Assembly (NCBI RefSeq): GCF_039543385.1 | Contig: NZ_BAABJQ010000019.1 | Span: 124,001-188,000 of the forward strand | Length of the DNA: 64,000 nucleotides | Reading direction: 5' to 3' | Origin: Rugosimonospora acidiphila | GTDB lineage: Bacteria > Actinomycetota > Actinomycetes > Mycobacteriales > Micromonosporaceae | Part shown: in pieces, positions 54,507 through 63,806 of the stretch | Layout: each line of letters opens with the position of its first letter | Position numbering within the stretch: the first letter of the stretch is position 1 | Notes under the pieces: model-generated | What the model was told of the DNA's origin: nothing | Seen by the model: only the letters and a program-made list of their open reading frames with translations | Database searches by the model: none | Position numbers and translations under genes: made by a program

Positions 54507-55767
54507 ATCCTGTTGTCGGCATCCCCCGTTGCCCGGCCCCGCCGGCTGCCAGATCCCCAGCGGATCAGCCCTCGCGGCGGAGCGCGGTAGCGATGATTCC
54601 CGAGCTTCCGGCGCGCAGGGCCTGCCCGCACCTTCAGCGGCGGACGCTCCACGGCGGCGGCGCGTAGCTGTGCGGCTTCGATGCCATGCCGGCTCACGAG
54701 CTCAACCCACGCCTCCCAAGCCCGGCGCGCGGTCGCTGGACGGCCCTCGCGGGCGGGGCGATCAGGCATCGGCCGAGATCGGTCGTGCGACTGGGCGGGA
54801 TCGCCGATCCAGGGCAGATCGCCTGCCTCGACATCCGCGGGCCTGAACGCCCGGGCCGCGTTCTTCAGAAGTACGGCCCTGGCTGATCGCGAACAGCGGC
54901 GAGCGACGCGTGGGGTGTGCACCGACCGTACCGGCTCAGGTGAGCATCGCCGGGCATGTCTCCCTTCAAATTGCCGCCGTGGACACTACGAACTGGGAGT
55001 GGACCTCCCGCCCCAGCCCGCTGGTCACCGCAACGATCACCGAACTCGCCCTGATGATCTGACCTCGGACCTCGCCACCGGCACAACGTGTGGTCCGATC
55101 CGATCGTGCAACAGCGCTTCCGGGAGAGCCGGTCCACCCCGTAACAGGCGCGGGGTCCCTGACCACCCGTGCCGCGGGGTCGGCAGAAGCTGGATAGCGG
55201 CGCCGCGCACATGGGATTGAGCGCGGCGTTGAGTCGCGCCTAGCGTGAAACCGCGGTGCGTTGACGCGCCGAGCCGGTGATCCGCCCTGTGAAGAGGCCG
55301 CGGGGCGTGGGTAAAGCGTCGCACGAATTGTGGGCGACATCCACATCGCGATGTTCGCAATTCTGGTTCAGAGAGATCCATATATGCAAGATTGCTTGTT
55401 CCGAGAATGGTGATGACTGCACCAGAATTTCCGAGGGGATGACTCGCTATGCCCGACAACGGCCGAGCCGGCCGATATCTGCTGGTCAGGCCTTGGGGCG
55501 TGCGCCGTGTTACGTCGTTGATCGGGATGTTACGGGTGCCGTGGAATCTGCAGAAGGTGGATAGCGACGCCGCGCACATGGGATTGAGGGCGGCGTTGAG
55601 TCGCACCTAGCGTAAACCGCGGTGCGTTGATGCGCCGAGCCGGTGATCCGCCCTGTGAAGAAGTCGCGGGGCGTGGGTGAAGCGTCACGCAGTAGTTCGG
55701 GATACATGGATTCGTGAGACCAGGAATGGTAATGACACCATCAGAATTTCCGGGGGAATGACTCGCT
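54507..55767. other. Long non-coding region upstream of the NRPS-like operon
   Basis: No gene with coding bias is seen from 54507 to 55165. From 55166 onward the region consists mostly of two copies of a leader sequence (listed as repeats). The first copy keeps a start codon (ATG 55449) that opens a 53-residue frame ending at 55610; it has no recognisable product. Confidence 0.5.
55168..55460 (+). repeat. Leader duplication, copy 1
   Basis: Matches copy 2 over two blocks: tggatagcg...gcgtgggt (about 55190-55315) and gaatggt...atgcccgacaac (about 55405-55460). Block offsets are 367 and 319 bases, so an indel of about 48 bases lies between them. The copy ends with the same start codon context and first codons (MPDN) as the adenylation gene, then diverges. 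Confidence 0.8.
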
Positions 55768-55779
55768 ATGCCTGACAAC
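55539..55779 (+). repeat. Leader duplication, copy 2, upstream of the adenylation gene
   Basis: Second copy of the leader, carrying the functional ribosome site (GGGGGA) and ATG (55768) of the adenylation-carrier gene. Confidence 0.8.
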
Positions 55780-57543
55780 AGTAATGAATGGACTGTGCCC
55801 GCCCAACTCCGGCACCGGGCGGCCGAGCGTCCGCAGGACATCGCGCACCGCGTGGTCGGCGGCGAAGATCTGACGTTCGCCGATTGGGAGGTCGCGTCCA
55901 ACCGGGCCGCTCACGGTCTTATCGAGCGCGGGGTCCGCCCCGGCGAACGGGTCCTGTTGCCGTGCTCCACGGGCACCTGGATCGACTACGCCGTGGCCTG
56001 GGCCGCGGTGCTCAAGGCCGGTGCGGTCGCCGTACCGCTTCACCAGTCCGCCGGCGCCGAGCGGATGGCCAGCACGGCTCGGGAATCCGGTGCGGTCTGC
56101 GCCGTCGGAGGCGGTCCGGTCCCACTGCCGGACACGCCCCAGTACACCGTGGCGGTGCTTGCCGACGGGCAGCCGACGGGATCGGTCGATGTTTCATGCT
56201 CGGCCGGTGACGACGCCGAGATCATTTACACGTCGGGGACCACGGGCGTACCCAGAGGGGTCGTGGCAACGCACGAAAACCTCCTGTACCCGCTTCGCGG
56301 CTCGCGCGCCCGGCAGGCTCGTACGGCGCTGCACGCGTTGCCGCCCGCCACGACCGTGGGCCAGGGGCTGCTCATCCAGCCGCTGTGTGTGAGTCCACAT
56401 CGGACATTCACGCTGGGGCGATTCGTTCCGGCCGAATTCCTGGCCGCCATCGAGGATCAGCGGCCGACCGATGTCGTACTCGTGCCGGCCATGGCGATCG
56501 CTCTGGTCAACGCCGCGACGGCCGGAGAACACGACCTCGGCTGCGTACGTCAGGTGCGGACCACCAGCGCGCCGATCCATCCGGCGACCCTGGAGGCGCT
56601 CGCCCGGCTCTTCCCGACCGCACGGATCCGCAACGTGTACTCGACCACGGAGTGCTGGCCGCGCCGGCTCGCCACCGACTTCGACCGCACCCGCCCGACC
56701 TCCCTCGGCCGGCCGGCCGAGGGCTCCGAGGTCCGGATAGTGGACGGCGCCGGTGACGTGGTACCCGCGCGCACGGCTGGCGATGTCCAGCTTCGCAGCG
56801 AGGCGCCGCAGCGCAGGTACGACGGGGAGGACCTTCGCTCGGCGGTATTCCTGCCCGGCGGCTGGACCCGGACCGGCGACGTGGGCCTGGTCGACGAGGA
56901 CGGCTACTTCTACCTCGTGGACCGCAATCCCGACCTGGTCAACAGCGGCGGCACGAATGTGTCCACACTGGACGTCGAGGCGGCCGCCATGGCGTATCCC
57001 GGCGTGATCGAGGCCGCGGTCTTCGGCGTGCCGCACCCGGTCCTCACCGAATCCGTGGTGGCAGCCGTCCGGACCCGTCCGGGCCTCGACCCGGCGGACC
57101 TGGCGGAACACCTCAGGCGGGCCAAGGGATCCGCCGCCCCCCAGCGCATCGTCGTCGTCGAGGACCTGCCGCGCAACCTGCTGGGGAAGATCGACAAAAA
57201 GCAGCTCCGCAAGGACTTCGTGGCCGGTACCACGGCCGGTGGGTACGAGGCCCCGAGTACGGCGACCGAACAGCTCGTGGCGGGGCTGTGGGCCAGCGCC
57301 CTGGATCTCGACCGCGTCTCGGCCGCCGACGACTTCCTCCAGATCGGTGGATCCTCGCTGACGGCGATGGAGGTCGTGGCACAGGTGACCGGGCAGCTGG
57401 CCAAGCGGGTGACCGTTCGCGACATCCTCGACGCCCCGACCCTGCGCGCGTTCGCCGAGCGGGTGGACGCCGCACCGGCGGTCAATCCGGACGATGAGGC
57501 GATCGTCCCGGTGGCGGACGGATCCGTCACGGCGCCGCGCTGA
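55768..57543 (+). CDS. Adenylation-carrier didomain protein (NRPS-like)
   Basis: Encodes 591 residues. The adenylation domain shows YTSGTTGVPRG (154-164), YSTTECW (291-297), GWTRTGDVG (365-373), DRNPDLVNSGGTNVS (385-399) and the A10 Lys in NLLGKIDKKQL. The usual amino-acid-binding Asp motif (FDxS) is not visible where A4 should be, so a carboxylic acid other than a normal amino acid may be activated. Residues 495-575 are a carrier domain with DDFLQIGGSSL (phosphopantetheine Ser530). No thioesterase is attached. It starts an operon with two condensation proteins and an exporter. Confidence 0.88.
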   Translation: MPDNSNEWTVPAQLRHRAAERPQDIAHRVVGGEDLTFADWEVASNRAAHGLIERGVRPGERVLLPCSTGTWIDYAVAWAAVLKAGAVAVPLHQSAGAERMASTARESGAVCAVGGGPVPLPDTPQYTVAVLADGQPTGSVDVSCSAGDDAEIIYTSGTTGVPRGVVATHENLLYPLRGSRARQARTALHALPPATTVGQGLLIQPLCVSPHRTFTLGRFVPAEFLAAIEDQRPTDVVLVPAMAIALVNAATAGEHDLGCVRQVRTTSAPIHPATLEALARLFPTARIRNVYSTTECWPRRLATDFDRTRPTSLGRPAEGSEVRIVDGAGDVVPARTAGDVQLRSEAPQRRYDGEDLRSAVFLPGGWTRTGDVGLVDEDGYFYLVDRNPDLVNSGGTNVSTLDVEAAAMAYPGVIEAAVFGVPHPVLTESVVAAVRTRPGLDPADLAEHLRRAKGSAAPQRIVVVEDLPRNLLGKIDKKQLRKDFVAGTTAGGYEAPSTATEQLVAGLWASALDLDRVSAADDFLQIGGSSLTAMEVVAQVTGQLAKRVTVRDILDAPTLRAFAERVDAAPAVNPDDEAIVPVADGSVTAPR

Positions 57544-57570
57544 CCCGTCTCACTCAGAGGAGGAAATACG

Positions 57571-58899
57571 ATGTCTGTCAGCACTACGGATGGCACGCGG
57601 ACCTTTCCCGCGTCCTACGCGCAGGAGTCGTTCGTCATGTCCGGCGGTGCCGTCCACGAACAGTCGGCAATCAACGTGCCGGCGGTGGTCCGGATCGGTA
57701 CGGACGTGGAACTGGCCCGCCTCCAGCAGATCCTCGATGCTCTCGTCGCGCGGCATAGCGCCCTGCGGACGGTACTCATTCGCACCCCGGATGGGCGCGT
57801 CCGGCAGCGGGTGCAGCCTTCGGGAGCGCTTCCGTTGACCGTGATCGAGCACGACGGGAGCCTGGACAGCCAACTTCCGCGGCTGTTGCTCGCCGGATCC
57901 GAACGTCCATTCGTCCTGGAGAATTCCGCGCTCGCGCGGGCGGAGCTGCATGTGCTCGCCGGCCAGCGAGTGCTGGTCATCTGGCTGCACCACGCCGTGT
58001 CCGATCTGGTCTCGGTCAAGGTCCTCGCCGATGAGGTCCAACGGCTGTGCCGGGGCGCGGCCCCGCCGCCGACGGGCCTGCCCCTCTCCGAGGTCGCGCA
58101 GCAGGAGCGGGCGACGCGGGCCACGGCACGGCAGTGGAGGTACTGGACGCAAGCGCTGTCCTCCGCGGATCAGCACCTCGGCATGGCGTACCCGGCGGGC
58201 ACTCCACACTGGACGGTCCGTCCCGCGCTGCCGCGGCTGCCCGGCGACGTTCTCGACGCGCTGGAGCGGCTGGCCGCCGCTCACCGCACCACGCTGACGA
58301 CGGTACTGGCCGCCGCGGTGATCGGCGCGCACGCCGGTGCGGCTAACAGCGACAGGGTCGTCATCGGCCTGACGGTCAGCAACCGGGAACGTCCCGGGCT
58401 GCGTTCCACAGTCGGCTGCCTCGCCGATCAGATCCCGCTGGTGGTCGACATCGGCGGCAGGCCGAGCTTCCAGGAGCTGGTCGGCCGGGTCCGCGAGGGG
58501 TTGCTGGACGCGTACGACCATCGCTTGCCCCTCGGCCTGCTCCTTCCCCTGCTCGACCGCCGGACACCGCCGGTGTTCGCGGTCAACCTCAACTTCCTGC
58601 CGCCGGGCAGGGGCGGTGCGGACCCGGAGCCCGGCGGCGGCGTCGAGCTGCCCTTCGGCATCACCAAGCGGCGCAGCGACCCGTGGTGGCTGGGCGACGC
58701 GGTGCTGGCCTACCGACCCCGGATCGACTCGTGCGGCCTGGGCGGCGAGATCGAGGGCGACGCCCACCTGCACGGACCGGAGCGGGTCCACCAGCTCGCC
58801 GGACACTTCGCCACCGTGCTCGCCACGGTCGCGCGGACACCCGGCGTGGACGTGCGCGAGCTGACCGCCGCAAATCACGATCGGGAGACTGGACAATGA
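57571..58899 (+). CDS. Free-standing condensation-domain protein 1
   Basis: Encodes 442 residues; GAGGAGG precedes the ATG. Condensation-fold signatures: PASYAQESFVMSG (C1-like), ARHSALRTVLI (C2), the active-site region LHHAVSDLVS with His140, His141 and Asp145, ANSDRVVIGLTVSNRERPGL, TVGCLADQIPLVV (C5-like) and FAVNLNFLPPG. The Gly after Asp in HHxxxDG is replaced by Leu, which could change activity. No carrier or adenylation domain is attached. Confidence 0.85.
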   Translation: MSVSTTDGTRTFPASYAQESFVMSGGAVHEQSAINVPAVVRIGTDVELARLQQILDALVARHSALRTVLIRTPDGRVRQRVQPSGALPLTVIEHDGSLDSQLPRLLLAGSERPFVLENSALARAELHVLAGQRVLVIWLHHAVSDLVSVKVLADEVQRLCRGAAPPPTGLPLSEVAQQERATRATARQWRYWTQALSSADQHLGMAYPAGTPHWTVRPALPRLPGDVLDALERLAAAHRTTLTTVLAAAVIGAHAGAANSDRVVIGLTVSNRERPGLRSTVGCLADQIPLVVDIGGRPSFQELVGRVREGLLDAYDHRLPLGLLLPLLDRRTPPVFAVNLNFLPPGRGGADPEPGGGVELPFGITKRRSDPWWLGDAVLAYRPRIDSCGLGGEIEGDAHLHGPERVHQLAGHFATVLATVARTPGVDVRELTAANHDRETGQ

Positions 58900-60242
58900 C
58901 CCAGATCATCGACGACATGCTGCGCCGGCCGGCCAGCTACTACCAGCGGGACTGGGTGCTGGCCTGCCGTGACGGCCGGTCCTTCTACAGCACCCCGCTG
59001 GGCTGGGACCTGCGCGGCCCGCTGGACACCGATGCCCTCAGCCGCGCGCTCGACGACCTGGCCGGGCGGCACGACGCGCTGCGTATCGCCTTCCGGCGCC
59101 GACACGACGACGTCGACCAGTTGGTGGCCCCCCGGGTGGAGGTGGAGCTGGGCCACCTCGACCTGTCCGGCTCGGCCGACCCGTCCGCCGAGCTGGAGCG
59201 GCGCATCATCGCGGAGGCCGAGCGACCGCGGGCGCTGGACCGCGCGCCGCTGTGGAACGTCCTGGTGGTCAGGATGGGACCTCGGCACCACGTGCTCGCG
59301 ATGTTCGTCCACCATCTCATCTTCGACGGCTGGTCGCATGGCGTGCTGCACGACGAACTGGTCAGGTGCGTGCGGGCGGCGGTGGTGGGGCGCGCGCCGA
59401 GGCTTCCGGACCTGCCGCTGCAGATCGGCGACTTCGCCGCCTGGGAACGCGGGCGGCGCCACGCGGACGCGGAGGCCTGGTGGCGCGAGAAGCTGCGCCT
59501 CCTGCCGCCACTGTGCGCGGTTCCGCCGCTGGGTGGACGGTTCATCTCCTGCCCCCTGCCGGAGGTCCCGGCGGGTACCGCGCACGCGCTGCGCCGCCTG
59601 GCCGGCGCCCACGCCGTCGGGCTCAACACCGCCCTGCTCGCCGCCGTCGTCGCGCAACGCCGGTACGCCGTAGGCGATGACGTGATCATCGGCGTGACCC
59701 GGGCCAGTCGGGAACGGCCGGAGCTGCACCGCGTCGTCGGCCCGCTGCTCGACCACGTGCCGGTCCGGGTGGACGTGTCCGGGCACCTCACTGTCGGGCA
59801 ACTGCTCCAGCGGGTGCATCGGGCGCACCGGGACGCCACAGCGCGGGCACTGCCACTGGGGCTGGTGCGGCAGGTCGTCGCGGAGGACCTCAGCGCCCGC
59901 GGCGGCCGGCTGTTCGACACCAGGTACAACTACCTGCCCAACAGCTCCAGCGGCGAGGCCGTGGTGCCGACGCCCGACGGCGAACTGCGGATCGCGGTGC
60001 GGGGGATCGATCCGGTACGGCTGGCCCCCCGCCACACCGAGGACCATCCCGAGGTGCTGCCGCTGTCCTACATCCTGCGGCGGGGACCCGACGGCCGGAT
60101 CGCCGGCGAGCTCTGCGGGCACGACGGCGTGTACCCGCGCCACGACCTCCGGGCGCTGGCCGACGATCTGACCGCGATGCTGCACCGGTTCGCGGCGTGC
60201 GACGGAAACCGGTCACTGCCGCGGCTGCGAGATGCCGGATGA
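58896..60242 (+). CDS. Free-standing condensation-domain protein 2
   Basis: Encodes 448 residues; the ATG overlaps the preceding stop (ATGA). Signatures: RPASYYQRDWVLA, AGRHDALRIAFRRRH, the intact catalytic HHLIFDGWS (His139, His140, Asp144, Gly145), LQIGDFAAWERG, DDVIIGVTRASRERPELHRV and GPLLDHVPVRVDV. Because it keeps HHxxxDG it is the likelier bond-forming enzyme. It could condense the carrier-bound acyl group with a free amine or alcohol. Confidence 0.88.
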   Translation: MTQIIDDMLRRPASYYQRDWVLACRDGRSFYSTPLGWDLRGPLDTDALSRALDDLAGRHDALRIAFRRRHDDVDQLVAPRVEVELGHLDLSGSADPSAELERRIIAEAERPRALDRAPLWNVLVVRMGPRHHVLAMFVHHLIFDGWSHGVLHDELVRCVRAAVVGRAPRLPDLPLQIGDFAAWERGRRHADAEAWWREKLRLLPPLCAVPPLGGRFISCPLPEVPAGTAHALRRLAGAHAVGLNTALLAAVVAQRRYAVGDDVIIGVTRASRERPELHRVVGPLLDHVPVRVDVSGHLTVGQLLQRVHRAHRDATARALPLGLVRQVVAEDLSARGGRLFDTRYNYLPNSSSGEAVVPTPDGELRIAVRGIDPVRLAPRHTEDHPEVLPLSYILRRGPDGRIAGELCGHDGVYPRHDLRALADDLTAMLHRFAACDGNRSLPRLRDAG

Positions 60243-61561
60243 CCCGCTCCGTGGCCGCCGGTCGGATCGGCGTGCCGGCACGCACCGGCCTGCCCGCCGG
60301 CGCGGTGCTGGCATCGCTGGCGAACGTCATCGTGCTCGGCGACGCGACCATCGCCACCATCGCCCTGCCGTCCATCAAGGACGCTCTCGGGATGTCCGCG
60401 GCCCAGTTGCCGTGGATCGTCAACGGCTACAGCCTCGCCTTCGGCGGTTGCCTGATTTTCGGCGGGTACGCGGCCGACCGGTTCGGTCCCCGGCGGCTGT
60501 TCGCCGTCGGCATGGTGCTGTTCGGGTTGGGATCGGTCTGCTGTGCCCTCGCCGGTACCGGTGGCCAGTTGGTGGTCGGCCGGATCGTGCAGGGCGTCGG
60601 TGGCGCGCTGTTCAGCCCGGCCGCGTTGACCGTCGTCAGCCGCGCCGGCTCGGCCCGGCAGAGGACCCGGGCGCTTGCGGTGTGGAGCGGGGCGGGCGCG
60701 TGCGCGGTGGCGCTCGGCCCGGGGATCGGCGGCGTGCTCACCGGTACGCTCGGCTGGCACTCGGTGTTCTGGCTGCCGGCCGTGGCGTGCTGCGTCGTGG
60801 CGTTGGCCGGGGCGCGCCGGCTGGGCGGCGCCACCGGGGGAGCGCAGCCGGAGCCGGGTTCTGCGGCACCGGCTCTCGCGGCGAAGTTTCCGTCGGCGCG
60901 GGTGCTGACCGCGTGCGGGGTGCTGGCCCTCGGCTCGGCCGCGCTGGTGGCCGTCAACTACTGCTGCACGCTGTGGCTGCAGGAGGTCCTCGGGCTAAAC
61001 CCGATCCGGGCCGGTTTCGCGCTCAGCCCACTGAGCGTCGGCATTGTCGCCGGCTCGATGCTGGCGCCGGTGCTCATGCGCCGCGCGGGGGAACGCATGG
61101 TGGCCGCCCTCGGGCTCGCGGTCGCCGCCGTGGGCGCCCTGCTGCTGGTGACGACTTCGCCCCGGGTGGCGATGCCCGTGCTGTTGCCCATCCTGGGCGT
61201 GCTGGCGCTCGGCTTCGGTGTGCAGTCGGTGCCGGTCAGCGCGCTGGCCACCGCTGTTGCCCGTCGACAGGGCCTCGCCTCGGCCGGATACCAGACGGCC
61301 GGCCAGCTCGGCGGGGCCGCGGGCCTGGCGCTGCTGGCGTCGCTGGCATCCTGGCGTTCGGCCCGCCTACCCGTCGGTGGTGACCAGGCGCTCGTCTCCG
61401 GCTACCACCTCGCTTTCCTGGCCGGTACCGCCGCCCTGACGCTCGCCGCCCTCCTGGTCGTCGGGTTGGGTCGGGAGCCCGATCTCCCACCGCCGCCGGG
61501 CGAGCCGGACGCCGTCCACGCTCGCCTCCCCGAGGGCCACCGCGGTCTGCGCGGTGAGTGA
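60239..61561 (+). CDS. MFS exporter (DHA2-like)
   Basis: Encodes 440 residues with 12-14 predicted membrane segments; ATGA overlap with condensation protein 2. Family motifs: LGDATIATIALPSIKDALGM (helix 1 acidic motif), ADRFGPRRLFAVGMVLFGLG (motif A), GRIVQGVGGALFSPAALTVV and GPGIGGVLTGTLGWHSVFWL (motif C, antiporter signature). Exporters of this type move drugs or secondary metabolites, so it probably exports the product of the operon. Confidence 0.92.
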   Translation: MTRSVAAGRIGVPARTGLPAGAVLASLANVIVLGDATIATIALPSIKDALGMSAAQLPWIVNGYSLAFGGCLIFGGYAADRFGPRRLFAVGMVLFGLGSVCCALAGTGGQLVVGRIVQGVGGALFSPAALTVVSRAGSARQRTRALAVWSGAGACAVALGPGIGGVLTGTLGWHSVFWLPAVACCVVALAGARRLGGATGGAQPEPGSAAPALAAKFPSARVLTACGVLALGSAALVAVNYCCTLWLQEVLGLNPIRAGFALSPLSVGIVAGSMLAPVLMRRAGERMVAALGLAVAAVGALLLVTTSPRVAMPVLLPILGVLALGFGVQSVPVSALATAVARRQGLASAGYQTAGQLGGAAGLALLASLASWRSARLPVGGDQALVSGYHLAFLAGTAALTLAALLVVGLGREPDLPPPPGEPDAVHARLPEGHRGLRGE

Positions 61562-61770
61562 GAGTCGCACCCTCACGACGACATGCTCACCCTGCACAGG
61601 TGCACGTCGACGTCGGCGGTGCCGTGCAGGCGGGCGCTGCCCGGCGCGTCCCGTCGCACGCTGGCGCGGATGTCCACGTTCTGGTCGAAGCGGTGTCCGC
61701 TCGACGGCGGCACCGCGCCGAACGCCGTCGCGGATGCTCCTCGCGATGCGGCCTCGTGGGCGGGCCCCGG
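61562..61770. other. Coding-like tail after the second LacI gene
   Basis: On the minus strand, in the same frame as the LacI gene and directly after its stop, a run with very high third-position G/C encodes AFGAVPPSSGHRFDQNVDIR and APGSARLHGTADVDVHLCRV and ends near 61574. There is no start codon with a ribosome site. It looks like the C-terminal remnant of another gene. Confidence 0.35.
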
Positions 61771-62772
61771 TCAGGTGCTCTCCCGCACCACCAGTTCGAG
61801 TCCGAGCACGATGCGCTGGATCGGCTCCGCGGCACCCCGTACGGCGTCTCGCAGCAGCCGGGTACCCAGCCGCCCGGACTCCTCGAACGGTTGGCGTACC
61901 GTCGTCAACCCCGCCGTCTCCGCGACGCTGCCGTCGTCGAACCCGACGACGGCCAGATCGTCGGGCACCCGTACCCCGCGCCGGCGGCACTCCAGCAGCA
62001 GCCCGGCGGCGAGCACGTCGTGGTGGGCGAAGACAGCTGTCGGTCGTGGCCGCCTGGCCAGCACCTCGTGCAGCGCCTCCCGGCTGCCCGCGATGTCATT
62101 GCTGGTGAGCACCGTGTGAACGGCGTCGGGATCGCCCCCGGCGTCGGCGACGGCCCGCCGGAAGCCGCGGTTGCGCCGCTGGCCCTGAGACAGGAACGCG
62201 AACGACTCCTGCGGCTCCTGGACGAAGGCGAAGGACCGGTGGCCCCGCTCCAGCAGGTGCCGGGCCGCCATCGAGCCGCCCTCGTCGTCGTCGATGTTGA
62301 CCGTGCTGAACTCGGCACGCGAGCTGTCCACCAGTACCGTCGGCAGCCCGCGGGTCAGCAGGTTGTCCGCCAGCGCGTCGTCCAGCGGCAGCCCCATGAT
62401 GAGCAGCCCGTCCAACCGGCCGGTGGCGGGCAGCGTGCGCAGCAGCGGCGACATGCTCGCCGCCGCGGACTCGTGGTCGTACACGACGACGTCCCAGCTG
62501 GCCCCGTTCGATTCGGCCAGCACACCCATCAGCCGGCGGCGGTAGGAGTCGTAGGGCGTGAAGGGGGCCAGCACACCGATGCGTCCGACGCCCCGGCGTG
62601 CGTGGCTGACCGCCGCCGCCTTCGGCACGTACTCGAGCTCTTCGATCACCCGCAGCACCCGATCCCGGGTGCGGGGATTGACCCGGCCGGGACGGTTGAT
62701 GGTCTGCGACACGGTCGAGATGCTGACCCCGGCGCGGGCGGCGACGTCGTAGATGGTCACTGGGTCGGCCAC
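61771..62772 (-). CDS. LacI-family transcriptional regulator
   Basis: Encodes 333 residues from a GTG at 62772 with GGGAAGGGAG seven bases upstream. HTH and hinge: VTIYDVAARAGVSISTVSQT, INRPGRVNPRTRDRVLRVIE. The core includes GRIGVLAPFTPYDSYRRRLM, VDSSRAEFSTVNIDDDEGGS, AARHLLERGHRSFAFVQEPQ and VVGFDDGSVAETAGLTTVRQ. It overlaps the end of the upstream hydrolase gene by 16 bases and is the last gene of that minus-strand operon, implying it controls uptake and hydrolysis of a sugar or glycoside. Confidence 0.92.
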   Translation of the reverse strand: MADPVTIYDVAARAGVSISTVSQTINRPGRVNPRTRDRVLRVIEELEYVPKAAAVSHARRGVGRIGVLAPFTPYDSYRRRLMGVLAESNGASWDVVVYDHESAAASMSPLLRTLPATGRLDGLLIMGLPLDDALADNLLTRGLPTVLVDSSRAEFSTVNIDDDEGGSMAARHLLERGHRSFAFVQEPQESFAFLSQGQRRNRGFRRAVADAGGDPDAVHTVLTSNDIAGSREALHEVLARRPRPTAVFAHHDVLAAGLLLECRRRGVRVPDDLAVVGFDDGSVAETAGLTTVRQPFEESGRLGTRLLRDAVRGAAEPIQRIVLGLELVVREST

Positions 62773-63806
62773 GGCGGTGCTCCCTTCCCTCGGTGGGGCG
62801 CGCCGCCCGTCCGCTCGTGCGCCCGCCGCACCGCCTCGGCCGCGGATCGCTGCCACTGCCGCGCGGGCGGCCACACCCGGGTGAGGAACGACACCCCGTG
62901 GATCGCGCCGGGGCAGGGTCGCAGGGTCACCGCCACGCCGGCCTCGGCCAGCCGGCGCGCGTACAGCTCTCCGTCCACCCGCAGGGGATCCATCTCGGCT
63001 GTCATGATATGCGCCGGCGGCAGGCCGGACAGGTCGGGCGCGGCCAGCGGTGAGGCCAGCGGCGCACGGGCTCGCTCACGGACTCGCTCGCCGCCCCGGG
63101 CCACGGGATCGGTTCCGGCCGTCGGGCCCGACGGGTCGGGACCATCCAGGTACCGGTTGACCGCGGCGATCAGCTCGTCGGCGTGGTGGCGGTCTGGGTC
63201 CGGGGCGCCCGGTGCGCACCAGCGGGTCAGGTCGAGGACCGGCACCTCCAGCAGTTGCAGGATGGTGTGCGGGCCACCCTCGGCCCGGCACTTCAGGGCC
63301 AGCGCGGCGACCAGGTTGGCCCCCGCCGAGACGCCGCCCACGGAGACCGACCCCGGGTCGATGTCCCACATCCCAGGGTTGCCGATCACGTGCGACAGGA
63401 CCGCGTGTGCGGCGTCGACCGCGGCGGGGAACGGATGCCGCGGCGCGAGCGGGTAGTCGATCGCCAGGACGGCACACCCCGCCCGCAGGCAGCGGTACCG
63501 GCACATGGCGTCGTTCACCAGCTCGTCAACGGCGCCCAACCACCATCCGCCGCCGTGCAGGAAGATGTGGGCCGGCAGCGGGCGGCCCGTGCTGGGCCGG
63601 TACTCCCGGACCCGGACCGGGCCGGCCCCGGTGGGCACCGCGTGGTCGACGACGGACGCGACCGGATCCGGCCGGCGGCCGTAGCGCAGGTAGTTCAGGT
63701 CGGACAGGTGGCGCATGAACTGTCGCTGCTCCTCAAGGGTGAGAAAGTCCAGCGGCTCCCGGAGGGCACCGTCCAGGAACGCGCGGACCGGCGCGGCCAG
63801 AGTCAT
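62757..63806 (-). CDS. Alpha/beta hydrolase, acetyl-esterase type
   Basis: Encodes 349 residues. The HGGG oxyanion motif is at 84-87, the nucleophile is Ser160 in GGVSAGANL, and the MTAEMDPLRVDGELYARRL and AIHGVSFL motifs carry the Asp and His. There is no signal peptide. ATGA overlap with the upstream ABC ATPase gene. Its linkage to a peptide/oligosaccharide-type transporter and LacI regulator suggests intracellular de-esterification of an imported compound. Confidence 0.88.
   Translation of the reverse strand: MTLAAPVRAFLDGALREPLDFLTLEEQRQFMRHLSDLNYLRYGRRPDPVASVVDHAVPTGAGPVRVREYRPSTGRPLPAHIFLHGGGWWLGAVDELVNDAMCRYRCLRAGCAVLAIDYPLAPRHPFPAAVDAAHAVLSHVIGNPGMWDIDPGSVSVGGVSAGANLVAALALKCRAEGGPHTILQLLEVPVLDLTRWCAPGAPDPDRHHADELIAAVNRYLDGPDPSGPTAGTDPVARGGERVRERARAPLASPLAAPDLSGLPPAHIMTAEMDPLRVDGELYARRLAEAGVAVTLRPCPGAIHGVSFLTRVWPPARQWQRSAAEAVRRAHERTGGAPHRGKGAPPWPTQ

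Noticed and set aside
54507..55165. Several short frames on both strands upstream of the leader duplication
   Set aside because: None combines start codon, ribosome site and codon bias; products are low-complexity Arg/Pro/Ser.
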